Shown here piece by piece: positions 11,404 through 21,247 of a stretch of DNA of 64,000 bases. The stretch comes from Lentinula raphanica (taxonomy: Eukaryota; Basidiomycota; Agaricomycetes; Agaricales; Omphalotaceae). Positions within the stretch are counted from its first letter, which is position 1. Every line of letters starts with the position of its first letter. The translations under genes were made by a program, and so were the position numbers. The notes below the pieces were generated by a model. It searched no databases. It was not told the origin of the DNA and saw only the letters and a list, made by a program, of their open reading frames with translations. Location: positions 310,001-374,000 of the forward strand of contig JANVFP010000039.1 in the NCBI GenBank assembly GCA_027919835.1, written 5' to 3'.

Positions 11404-12221
11404 CTATACCCTCACGACCTTTCCCACCTTATAACAATCATCCGGTCTGGGATCAGGATTTGGCTCGGGATTGGAAAATCGAAGATCGCCAAATCCCTAG
11501 AGGAGTTTGTTTGGGGAGCATGTATCGCAGGAGAGGAGGCAGGCATAAGGGCAGAAGCAGAACAGTACGATTTCATGGAGGTTAGTGGAGTGAATTCACT
11601 GATATAGTCGACTTTACGCACAGGTCCAATGTGAACGATCTCATACTTTAGCGCATTGACTGCCAGGGAAGGCTTGTACACATAAATGAACATCATCATT
11701 TTCGATCGGTCCAAAGGCTCCGTTGGACGATTAGGATCATGCAAGATGGTGAGCTTCGCGTAGCCCTCAAATTGAGACTCCATGGTGGCAGTATGCGAAG
11801 GGGAAAACTTGACGTTATATTTCAGCCTCTGTAGTCCATTTCTAAGATCTTCCTTCGACACAGGGACCGCCTCGAATCCTGCCTGGATCATCACATAACG
11901 GATATCGAGATGAGTGATCTCGGTCTTCAAGATAGATTCGAATTTGACGGATCCGTAGTATTCTAAGCCTGCTTTGATGTAGTTGGAGAGCAGAGGGTTC
12001 AACCCGTGGACTGGTTCGTGATGCTGTGATTTTTTGGGCACAAGGAATTGGAAGCCAATCGAAAGGAATGTGAGTGATGGGGCCGACTCCGCCTCCATGA
12101 CTTCGTTTAGCAAGCCAACTTCATTCGCAGGCAAGGTAATATGCTGGCAAGCGGTGTGGAGGACGGCCCACAAGCACACGAGAGTCGCGTATAAGAACAC
12201 AGAGTTAGCATGCAATCGCAT
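11404..12221 (-). CDS. secreted protein of tandem lineage-specific family, copy 5
   Basis: Exon 1 runs 12221 to 11622 (200 codons) and exon 2 runs 11496 to 11404 (30 codons plus TAG), giving 230 residues. The start is the Met of MRLHANSVFLYATLVC, again opening a signal peptide. The domain aligns with copies 3 and 4 through segments such as LLSNYIKAGLEYYG and ends exon 1 at His-Ile-Gly-Pro. The intron (donor GTGCGT, acceptor TCCTCTAG) is in the family position and phase 0. Exon 2 is proline-rich at first (SNPEPNPDPRPDD). If the intron were read through, the frame would also stay open to 11412, so the alternative is a longer unspliced product. I prefer the spliced form because the intron position is shared by all copies. 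Confidence 0.7.
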
Positions 12222-12469
12222 ATGATGATTGGCCAGGACGAGTCGGAGCAGAGAATGAGTATAGTCGAGGTTCCTGTCAATTCGACAAGACGATCTAAAC
12301 GGGGAAAAAAGCACAAATGTTACCCATGGTCAGCGCCCAGCCAGGAATAAGTAAGGTTTGAACGAGCGAGCTCACCAAGAGGTTGAGGTTCGCCTTGAGG
12401 AAAACGTCCGATGGTGAATGCCACGGTACTAACCGTTGAACTTCCACCTCCAGTGGGGATCCCGGACAA

Positions 12470-12555
12470 ACGTCGGGATAAAAGAGTTGGGTAGGATTTT
12501 TGAGAGAGGATGGTCGTTTGACTGAAGGAAGGGGGCTTTCAAGGGGCGTCGCAAT
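12470..12555 (-). promoter_or_regulatory. conserved upstream block, copy 5 (diverged)
   Basis: It shares the GGACAAACGTCGGGAT segment and the GATGGTCGTTTGACTGAAGG segment, followed by GGGGCGTC, with the blocks near 4480-4560 and 16050-16085. It sits about 250-330 bases upstream of the start at 12221. The CAGCAAGGGAAG core is not clear here. Confidence 0.4.
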
Positions 12556-12572
12556 AGCGACTCGCGAGTAAT

Positions 12573-13036
12573 GGCCCGATAGCGATGTCGGTGGGTGAGA
12601 TGAAAATTAATTCAAAAAGGAAAATTTCCTAAGGTTCACTTCCTTGCAGTTGGCCTTTTCAGTCGTGCATCCACGATTTCCCTTTCGCGTCACCCGCCCT
12701 CCACTCCCTCTGCAATGCCTCTCATCTCTGTCTCATTTATCTCAATCGATCCTTTTATTTGCCTCGTGGAAGTTATTTTCGATGATTTCTTTATCTATCT
12801 CGACGATCTTCTTTGGTTTCAACACCGCATGTATTATTACTGTGACTTCAGTTCTTTACTGATCACTTTTCCCTTATAAATTGTATCACTCTCTCTGTTG
12901 TATTTCCACTTAGCCCTTTTCATCCAATATACACGTTTTGGAGGGGAGCAAGTTTCGCTTCCCCGAGATGGCTAATATGCGGAATAAGTGGAGGCTATCC
13001 GGTATCAGTATCTTCCACCGACACCGATACCGCCCC
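12573..13036. mobile_element. 464-bp non-autonomous element (deletion derivative)
   Basis: This consists of a 60-bp left part A (12573-12632), one extra base, and a 403-bp right part B (12634-13036). A and B are exactly the two ends of the longer element that follows. Its termini are imperfect inverted repeats (GATAGCGATGTCGGTGG against GGTATCGGTGTCGGTGG). The octamer CGAGTAAT stands immediately to its left (12565-12572) and CGAGTA to its right (13037-13042). It is best read as an internally deleted copy of the neighbour. A TATAAATTGTATCAC segment lies in part B. Confidence 0.65.
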
Positions 13037-13042
13037 CGAGTA

Positions 13043-14623
13043 GGGCCCGATAGCGATGTCGGTGGGTGAGATGAAAATTAATTCAAAAAGGAAAATTTCC
13101 TAAAAAGGAAAAAAGAAAGAGAGGAAGAAACCGTTCTCGAGTATTTCTACAACCTCGAGTGGTCTTTTCCCATAGCTGGCATGTATTGCACACTTAGAGC
13201 AGCTATCCTGTGCATGGTACATGTACTCGCTGTCCCTTGATTTTTCCCTATTCACATATCTTGGATTCTGCACATTGCACAACCAAAAATGAGGCTTGTA
13301 AGTCTCATTCTTAGGCTCTGGGCCTCCAAACACAGTCAATTTGTAGCTTGAGTGTTAAAAGAATTTCTGAGATTCCATTCATGTGGCAGGCAGCAGTACA
13401 AGTCAAAGGAATGAATTTTCTTCAAATCAACCATAAAAGGCAATTCAAGATACTGCCACCGTCCACCGTTGCGAACAGTTGGATTCTAGCGCCCTTGAGC
13501 GCCTAAATGTTCAACACACGCATCCTTTCGCATATGCACATCTTCGGTGCTGGTTTTTTTTGACTCATGAACATTGAGCAGTCACTGAATAGTATGATTC
13601 TTGCTTGTACAATGTCCCAGTGGATGGGCTGGGCAAAGCAATACTGTTGGAGTGAATCACTGACATTTAGCAACAAGCTTGTGTGTTTATATATAGCTTT
13701 CCAGTCAGCATATTGTTTGAGAGTCTTGGATTTGTACATATATCATAAATCTAGTACAACTGAGAGTCTCCCTATCCAGAAACTTGAAGGAAAGTCTGAG
13801 AATGAGGAAGTACAGAAAGAAGCGCTTTGAGCGCCTGTGGCTGTGTGATTATGCAATTGTTGTTGTAAAGGTGAACGAAGTGAGTGTTTTCATAGGCCTC
13901 CGCTGAAAAAGCGCCCTCATCTCCATCCACGTTCACGTGCCCTCCTCAGACTTTGTCTGGGCCTCTTGCTGGCTGTGTGTCTCGCATCTGCATCCGTTGG
14001 TTCAACAAGAAGGATGTGAGACAAGGATCCACTGCTGGTTTCTTCCTCACTCCCACCATCGCTGGTCAACGTGAGCCTCATATGTGATTGTTACACGTTC
14101 GTTGAACTAACATTCACCCCCAACAGGTATTAACGACCCTTCTCTCATTACTGCGATTGCATCTCTACATCGTCGTTAATACCTAAGGTACGCGAAGATT
14201 ACCTCTAAAATCTTCGCCAGTTCACTTCCTTGCAGTTGGCCTTTTCAGTCGTGCATCCACGATTTCCCTTTCGCGTCACCCGCCCTCCACTCCCTCTGCA
14301 ATGCCTCGCATCTCTGTCTCATTTATCTCAATCGATCCTTTTATTTGCCTCGTGGAAGTTATTTTCGATGATTTCTTTATCTATCTCGACGATCTTCTTT
14401 GGTTTCAACACCGCATGTATTATTACTGTGACTTCAGTTCTTTACTGATCACTTTTCCCTTATAAATTGTATCACTCTCTCTGTTGTATTTCCACTTAGC
14501 CCTTTTCATCCAATATACACATTTTGGAGGGGAGCAAGTTTCACTTCCCCGAGATGGCTAATATGCGGAATAAGTGGAGGCTATCCGGTATCAGTATCTT
14601 CCACCGACACCGATACCGCCCCC
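13043..14623. mobile_element. 1.58-kb element sharing both ends with the 464-bp copy
   Basis: The left part A (13044-13103) and right part B (14220-14623) are near-identical to the neighbouring short copy. About 1.1 kb of unique sequence lies between them. The right flank is CGAGTAAT (14624-14631), identical to the octamer left of the first element, so the composite 12573-14623 is bounded by an 8-bp direct repeat. The interior has only short open frames on either strand (about 13100-13339 and 13503-13830) that I do not recognise, plus a hairpin GCGAAGATT...AATCTTCGC at 14192-14217. An 8-bp duplication would fit hAT-type elements, but the terminal sequence is not a classic hAT end. Class unassigned. 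Confidence 0.55.
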
Positions 14624-14982
14624 CGAGTAATATCATGTAATATCAAGATCGTTATCCCGGTAATGGCATAGCCTCTCATACTCATAGCCTCCCATAGCCT
14701 CCCATAGCCCTTAGCCATTGGAGGAGCTTCTTTGTTCTTCTTGCGTTTCTCCAATGAATCCCGAAGACTCCGAATCTCATACTACTATGTAACTTATACA
14801 TCGAGTGATTTCAATGTTGTCGTCGAAATTCAGGATGAGATTACACGAGTGGACGCTCGAACACCAACACTGACCAACTACAAACTTTTCTATGTAGCGA
14901 ACGACCGGCGGGGCGAAATAGGTACCAATCCAAGTCGTTCCCCTCGTCCCTTCGATGACGACATTTCCAGGACCCTCTACCT

Positions 14983-15870
14983 TCAATTTTCCTCTACCTT
15001 CACCCTCTTTGTCGGTCTCCCCGAGTCGGAACCCGCTGTTTCCTCATGACTAGGCTGGTGATGATGGACATGGTTTGCTGTGGCAGCAAGTTTGACCTCT
15101 ACTGCCATTTGCAAAGGATCGCTGGGATTGGGATCGACGTGGTAGAAACGACGATCGGATTCCTGGAAAAGTGATTGTTGGAGTACGACATAAGATGCAG
15201 GATGGGTTTCTTCACGCACCGGTCCAACTTCAACCACCGTGAATATAGGATCCGTGTCGTGGGGCGTGGACGAGACACTTTGAATCTTCATCTTTGACTG
15301 TGAGTAGTCCAAAGGCGCTCGTGGATCCTGCACAATCGTGAGTGATCCTTTACAATAACTGCAGATCTCACGAGATTTTTCAGATTTCAAGTTTCCGGGC
15401 CTGATTCGGAACTTGTATTTCGAAAATCTCTTGCCATGTTGGGTCCAGGATCGTACAGGACGAGGAACAGGGGGGGAAACATCGTAGTGAACCGTCTTCG
15501 GATGATCGTCAACATCGAAGCCCATTTCCCAGAGGTAGTCTTCTGCATATTGGCTGAAACCTGCTTTGATATGATCGTGGATCTCTGAGGGGGTGATTCC
15601 GACTGGCTCTAGAGATTCATCCCCGGGGAGCACTTCGAGAAGGAATGATGCCAAGGGCCCGGAGTCCTCCCTGGACGTGTCGGGAATGGAAGGCGTACTA
15701 GAACTATCCCAATCTGAAACCGGAGTCGTAGGAGGACTGCCGTGATCTGAAACCGGCGTAGTCAATAGCAAGCTGCCACCTCGATTCATGGGCAACGGAC
15801 TGCCACAGGCTGTGTGAAGGATGGCGTTCAAGCACATAAGAACATGAGAAACGGAGCTATTCAAACGCAT
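14983..15870 (-). CDS. secreted protein of tandem lineage-specific family, copy 6, with basic C-terminal motif
   Basis: Exon 1 runs 15870 to 15220 (217 codons) and exon 2 runs 15162 to 14983 (59 codons plus stop), giving 276 residues. The start is the Met of MRLNSSVSHVLMCLNAILH, opening a signal peptide with a likely cut near TACGS-PL. After it comes a Ser/Thr/Pro/Asp-rich stretch with two TTPVSD repeats, then the family domain ending Val-Gly-Pro, and the family intron (GTGCGT...TTTTCCAG, 57 bases, in frame if unspliced). Exon 2 is longer than in the other copies. It contains a His-rich run (NHVHHHQPSH) and ends in SGRPTKRVKVEEN, which resembles a nuclear localisation signal. A secreted product with such a tail is unusual. 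No function can be assigned. Confidence 0.75.
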   Translation of the reverse strand: MRLNSSVSHVLMCLNAILHTACGSPLPMNRGGSLLLTTPVSDHGSPPTTPVSDWDSSSTPSIPDTSREDSGPLASFLLEVLPGDESLEPVGITPSEIHDHIKAGFSQYAEDYLWEMGFDVDDHPKTVHYDVSPPVPRPVRSWTQHGKRFSKYKFRIRPGNLKSEKSREICSYCKGSLTIVQDPRAPLDYSQSKMKIQSVSSTPHDTDPIFTVVEVGPVREETHPASYVVLQQSLFQESDRRFYHVDPNPSDPLQMAVEVKLAATANHVHHHQPSHEETAGSDSGRPTKRVKVEEN

Positions 15871-15967
15871 ATCGGGACAGGGAACGCAGATATGCTGGAT
15901 TCTGTGCCAAACAAATGAAGTGTGAGCCTCGATAGTAATATAGCCAGTCGTCAAACCCTCATACCGA

Positions 15968-16085
15968 ATAATTGATTGAAGATGAACGATGTATACGTGA
16001 CTTTTGAGAATGCACAGACGTCGAAGAATTCTTTTCCTTGACCAGCAAGGGAAGATGGTAGTCGTTAGGTGAGGGAAGGGGCGTC
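15968..16085 (-). promoter_or_regulatory. conserved upstream block, copy 6
   Basis: About 100-215 bases upstream of the start at 15870. It holds GATGTATACGTGACTTTTGA, then the core CCTTGACCAGCAAGGGAAG with ATGGTAGTCGTTAGGTGAGG, ending GGGGCGTCACGAC. It is nearly identical in the core to the copies at 5996-6030 and 9311-9342, although the coding regions of these genes are strongly diverged. That supports functional constraint. Confidence 0.55.
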
Positions 16086-16129
16086 ACGACAGTGCGGTTA
16101 TATCTCTGAGCTTGGGTGACAAACAGAGA

Positions 16130-16957
16130 AAAATAGCGCATCGACAAATGATCCTAATCCCTCCTGAATTCCTCTCACCCGTTCCTAACCAAGTTGTTGC
16201 AGCCTGCAGGTCGTAGTAGGTGACGGCAGGCCTCCAATGACCTGTGTACGTGTTGTCTTCCCGACGCCATCCTTCAAGCGACGGGCTCCCTTGTGATGGC
16301 CAAAATTCATTCCTAGGAAATTCCAGTGTTTTCAAACTGACTCACCCGCAGGAAACGATTATCAGGTTGTTGCTGTTGCCAGAGGTTGCCAGTTGGCCTA
16401 TACGGAAATCACCGCGAGCTGGCTGCTGCACATATGTTGGGCGCGCTACTGGTTGATATGATTTCGTGCTTCAAATGCAGTAACCAGTTGTACCCCTGTA
16501 CTACTAGATAGCAGAACAAGCGCATCAGATGGGCTCCCAAAGGCTCCCAAGGGGACCCAAGCTTCAAATTCCAACGGTCAGACAGTTGGGTGAACCGAAG
16601 TGTCATGTTCAAGTTGAAGTATCCCATCCTGAAACACCCCTCTGGAAGCCTATGCATATGATGTGGAAACAAGCTCTACCTTGAGTGGTCGAGATTGGGA
16701 TCATGTTCGCAGAACATCTCAGAACTTAAGAGCTCTGTGGCTCATCCCCGCAGTCATCAGTGTCGGAGTCGCGATGGTGAAATGTGTTGGGATCAAATTC
16801 TTCGGCCCAGCTCCATGAATACGGCCGGGCGGACCACACAGCGGTGCCGGCCACGGGAAGCACCTCACCTCTTGACCTTCACGAACGAATAACTCAACTC
16901 TCCTCTACGCCATCAAGGACCTCTTTTTCTACCACAGCAGACTTTTTCTCTGCCAAT
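16130..16957. other. intergenic, no gene recognised
   Basis: It separates the secreted-protein array from the housekeeping block. Short frames on both strands show no domain or splicing pattern I can support. The 3-prime part is presumably the promoter and 5-prime UTR of the endosulfine gene starting at 16958. Confidence 0.5.
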
Positions 16958-17548
16958 ATGCTCCCTGCTAAGCGGAACAAAGTCGACATCAGTGTAACTC
17001 GCTCTATCTTCCTCGGCAGTTTCACCCTTATTCATTGCTTGCATAGAAATTGAACGAGCAAGAACAGTTGCTCTTCGCAAAATATGGGAAGCTTCCTACA
17101 CATAAGAATATGCTTATGAAAATGCAAAAGGTTTTCCCACTTGAAGAATTCTGTCGCATCAGCATTGATCCGTTCTTCACAGGATCGCAAATATTTTGAC
17201 TCTGGGGACTACGCCCTTTCGAAGGCTGGTGTGACATCGCAGGAATCTGTTGGGACGACTATTCCGAATCCTGAAAAGTGCGCCTTACCATGTTCTGTTC
17301 AGTCTTGGAAGCTCATTTGATCGTGCAGTATACCGCATGCTTCTTCGCCGCCAACCAACGGGAGCATGCAATCCCTTTCGACCTCTCCGACGAATCCTAC
17401 GAGTCCAATCAACAAGGAAACTTCAGAAATCACTGAACAGGGCGAAGAGACCGAGCAAACTGAGCAGGCTGAACCTACAGCATCCAGTTCGGAAAACACA
17501 ACAATAACGATCGATGACTCTCAAGAAACTATGAGTATCGCCGATTGA
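16958..17548 (+). CDS. endosulfine-family protein (Igo1/ENSA/ARPP19-like)
   Basis: Four exons (16958-16993, 17047-17130, 17183-17277, 17329-17548) give 144 residues, and the spliced length is an exact multiple of three. The endosulfine core is clear: KYGKLPTHKNMLMKMQKDRK, then YFDSGDYALSKAG, then TTIPNPENIPHA, at about residues 20-85. In this family the Ser of FDSGDY is phosphorylated by Greatwall/Rim15-type kinases, and the phosphoprotein inhibits PP2A-B55 at mitotic entry and quiescence. That is family knowledge, not seen here. The C-terminal third is Ser/Thr/Glu-rich and low complexity, as is usual in fungal members. The start MLPAKRNKVDIS is chosen because it gives a short exon 1 with a good GTAACT donor. 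Intact. Confidence 0.88.
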
Positions 17549-18243
17549 ACTTCCTCCATGTTAGGCCGACTCAATCGATGGCTTTTCGATTCCTCTGTCG
17601 TCCATTTCTTCATTTGTTACCCTCTGCCTTTTTTCTATGTTACGACGAAATCAACTCTCTAATCTCCCCTCCCTACCATCAACCCCTTGCACATATGCTA
17701 CATATGTAATCTATCCAGCTTTGGTTTCATTTCGACGACGTCTCTTCGTGTCTTATCGGATTCGTCTTTTCTAGGATCTGGGACATATCAGTCAGTCATG
17801 TGCAACGGGAATCTTACGTGCGTTGCATAGTGTATAACATACAAGGCTACATATGCGATTTCTTCACGCCTCGTTTCATTGATTGTTATCTCTGCCAAGG
17901 TTTCCTTGTTTGCGCTTCGTTCAGCTCCTTGCAGAAACTGTCTCTCTTCAGTGATTCGTCTGCTGTATAACAGTGTATGATTACCTGTTCTTTCGTTTCT
18001 CAAAACGCCTCCCCCCCGAAATGTATAGCAAAGTCTCGTGCTCTCTGTGCGACTGCAAGTGTCAGAATTTCGATGGCGTTTCAAAGATTCTTGCGAAAGA
18101 TTGCAGAGTTATCATCCTAAGGGACCCTAGTCGTCCTGACATGCTGAGCCTACTCTAGATGAAGCGCGAGCGAGTCCAGTCTGAGTGAGATGAGTCTAGA
18201 GAGAAGTTGACGTCATGTCGCTGCGAGCGCTTAGCTTTTTCGC
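17549..18243. other. intergenic between endosulfine and CWF19-like genes
   Basis: T- and C-rich sequence (many TTTC/CTTC tracts) downstream of the endosulfine stop, then the promoter of the next plus-strand gene. No further gene is supported. Confidence 0.5.
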
Positions 18244-20987
18244 ATGGGCTCTTCGAATCACAACCGTCACGACAAAGAGAAATCAAGTAAAAAACGACAT
18301 CGACACGATGCGGGACATTCGGAAAAACATCACAAACGGAAGCGTACAGAGGTCGAGAACGATGATGAAGACATGTGGGTCGAGAAAAACATTGACACTG
18401 AATCCAAGGTCCTTTCCACCACCTCGGCGGATGCGTCGACCTCCAGCCTAAAACGAGACGAGTGGATGTTGGGACCGACATCATCTTCTACGGGGGCATC
18501 TTCCGACTTCTTCTCCAGTCTCGGTGTGGAATCACAGCGAAAGAAGGAGAAGGAAAAGGAGAGAGCCAAAGAATTGGACAGAGTAACGCAACTGGAAAAC
18601 CGCTCACTCCCAATCGAGGATGAACACTCTGCCGATAATTCAACATCATCAGATCCCGCTCCGAAGCGCTCATTCAAACCTGGCGGTCCTGGTTCACAAT
18701 GGCGGATGACTCGTTTGAAACGAGTCTACGAAACTGCCGAGGAAGAAGGTCGGGACGTGCTCGAGGTCGCTTTGGAGCGGTTCGGATCGGCAGAGGCTTG
18801 GGAAGAAGCGCAAGAGGAGCGTCGGATTCTGGATGAACGGGACGGCAGGAGAGGCCGTCAGCAGGATACATCCGACATGTCTGGAGGAGGAGGGAGAGGC
18901 GAGAAAGGATTCATGTTTTCCGGAGCCTCGAGTCGAAGCTCCTCTTTCCGACGGCCTGGTAAAAGTAATCTATCGACTCCCAGATCGTCCACACCTTCTA
19001 CAAATGGTCCACCCGTCAATAGACGGCTTGATTCACTGCGGCTGCCTTCCCAAGCCAATTCACCGTTACAACAAAGCCACACACCTATACCCTCTGTGTT
19101 AACTCCACCTCCACCCCAAGCCTCGACCAAGAGGGCACTCTCCCCTTCGTCACTTAATAAACTCCAAGCCAAAGTTCTGCGTGCCAAACTGATTGGTGCA
19201 CCCAACGCGGAAGCGCTGGAGAAAGAATACGAGGATGCGCAGCGGCTGGCGAATGGTTTCGATGATGGGGATAGTGGGGGCTCCGTGAAGCAAAATGTTA
19301 AGGTGGAGGTCCTTCCGAGTTTGGATGGTAGAGGTCGTTTGTATGATATTGGTTCCGGTGTGCTTGGAAAGGACGAAGAAGAGGACCACAGGAAACCTGG
19401 AAATCGGAAAAAGAAAGAAAAGGTTAGCCCTATCTACTTTTCTCTTGTCTTGTACTCATCCCTGTCGTTGCTTGATAGCATTTCGACACACATGATTCCC
19501 GAACAGGCGAAATCATTCGGTACAACGCTGATGATGACAGCACTACCCTCACGGAGATGCTTCGACAGGAGAAGTTTGGCGGCGGGATGGCCGACCAGAA
19601 AGACCAAGATATGGTCTTAGCCAGGGCAATAGTCGGGGATGGGAAATATGAGGTGAGCTATGATGCTTCTTACACTAATTAACCCATAATCACCATGTTT
19701 TCTCGATTTCAGAATGATCTCGACTACATCGATGACAATGCAGCCAAGCTCGGACGACAGAAGATGCGTTCAGATGCGATGAAGAGACAGTTTGCTATTC
19801 ATGGTATGTTATCCAGTTATCGTTCAAACTACGGCTCATGAACTTGGAACCGCTTTCAGACTACAAACGTACTCAACAGGCACTCTCCAACTGTGATTTC
19901 TGCTTTTCTGAAACGAGCTCCGGTAATTTTTTTCTCATCTATGAATTCTCTCTATCTCTTTCCCTGCTTGAGTCTAATCCCCTTTGTTTCTGTTATGTCA
20001 CGTTTCATGTCTGACCGTTCTTCGTCTTTCAGGCCACGAACACCCTCCTCGTGCACCCGTAATAGCTATGGGAACACGTGCATATCTCTCTTGCACGACG
20101 TTCGAAGAGCTTGTCCCTGGACACTGTCTTATAGTCCCAATACAGCACTGCTTAACTATGTTGGAAGGAGACGATGACGTTTGGGATGAAGTGCGGGTGA
20201 GTCTCCTGTCGCTCTCCGTCGTTGCCTCGCACTCGATGATAACCAAGTGAATATAGAATTTCATGAAAACCCTCATGCGGATGTTCTCCGAACAGGAACC
20301 TCCCAAAGGAGTGGTTTTCTACGAGACTGTCACTCCTGGGTCGATGAAGGGGCAGAAACATTCGTTCATTGAATGCGTACCTGTGGAATGGGAGGTATGG
20401 GAAGTACTAGGTGGATACTTCAAAGTACGTCTTCTCAATGCTTTTTTCAATCACAGACACTGACTCTACATCGCATAGGAATCCATCCTCTCTTCAGGTT
20501 CCGAATGGTCAACCCACCGAAAGCTCATTGACTTTGCCGCCAGATCAGGCGGATTCCGTCGGTCCATGGTCCCTAACTTGCCTTATTTCATGGTCCAGTT
20601 CGATTACAAAGGCGAGAAAGGGTACGGGCACGTTATCGAGAGCGAGGGCGGAGGAAGCGCAGCGAAGAATAGAGGGAAGAATAAAGTAGGACATGGACTA
20701 GGCGACGATGAAGAAGCGGATGATGTTCTTGGGATGGAAGGGACTGGAGAGAAGGGGGGTGGAGAATTTCCAAGGTAGGGATTCGTGCGATATACTCGTT
20801 CCTCAAACTGAGTCATCACAACAGGTATTTCGCCGCAGAAATCATTGGGAATGTACTTGAGCTTGAACCGAGAAAGTGGCGCAGGCCGAGGAAGGTGTTG
20901 GGTGGATCAAGGGACAAAGAGAGGATTCAGCAGTTCAAAGTGATGTATGAAAGGTATGATTGGACAGCTATGATTGGAAAGGAGTAG
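18244..20987 (+). CDS. CWF19-like spliceosomal protein (CwfJ family, CWF19L2 type)
   Basis: Eight exons: 18244-19422, 19479-19652, 19713-19803, 19860-19922, 20033-20196, 20257-20424, 20479-20774 and 20825-20987. The N-terminal half is charged and low complexity, with the family motifs MWVEKNID, KRDEWMLGP and PGGPGSQWRMTRLKRVYETA. Next come a TGEIIRYNADDDSTTL segment and the CwfJ C-terminal domain 1 with the NCDFCF zinc-type cysteines and the HIT-like GHCLIVPIQHC. CwfJ domain 2 ends in GYGHVIESE and YFAAEIIGNVLELEPRKWRR. The family associates with late spliceosomes and the debranching step. Exon 2 uses the TAG acceptor at 19478, because the later CAG would put the conserved segment out of frame. 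A Gly/Asp-rich insertion (about 20650-20760) sits inside domain 2. Intact. It lies 260 bases upstream of CHL1 on the same strand. Confidence 0.92.
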
Positions 20988-21247
20988 CATACTTAGTGTT
21001 ATGGGGTGGAACTACACCAGTACGTGGTGTCAAGCATACAACACAAGTCACTTAGAGTTCTAGTCATCGTGTGTATAGAGGCGTCCAGTTAGGTCCAGTT
21101 GGCACTGGGCAAAGTAACCGCCTGTGTAACTGCCGTCATCACGGTACAGCATAGCGTGACGTCACATCCAATAGAATGATCACATGACTTGCGCGCGTCC
21201 GTGACCTGTGACTAACGCGCTGAAGAAATTTCTGAAATGTAACAATC

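Noticed and set aside
12573..14623. LTR retrotransposon with direct-repeat LTRs
   Set aside because: The second copy of the long repeat lacks the first 60 bases, while that 60-bp segment occurs after the first copy. The arrangement fits a deletion derivative beside a longer terminal-inverted-repeat element better than a pair of LTRs, and no gag/pol is present.
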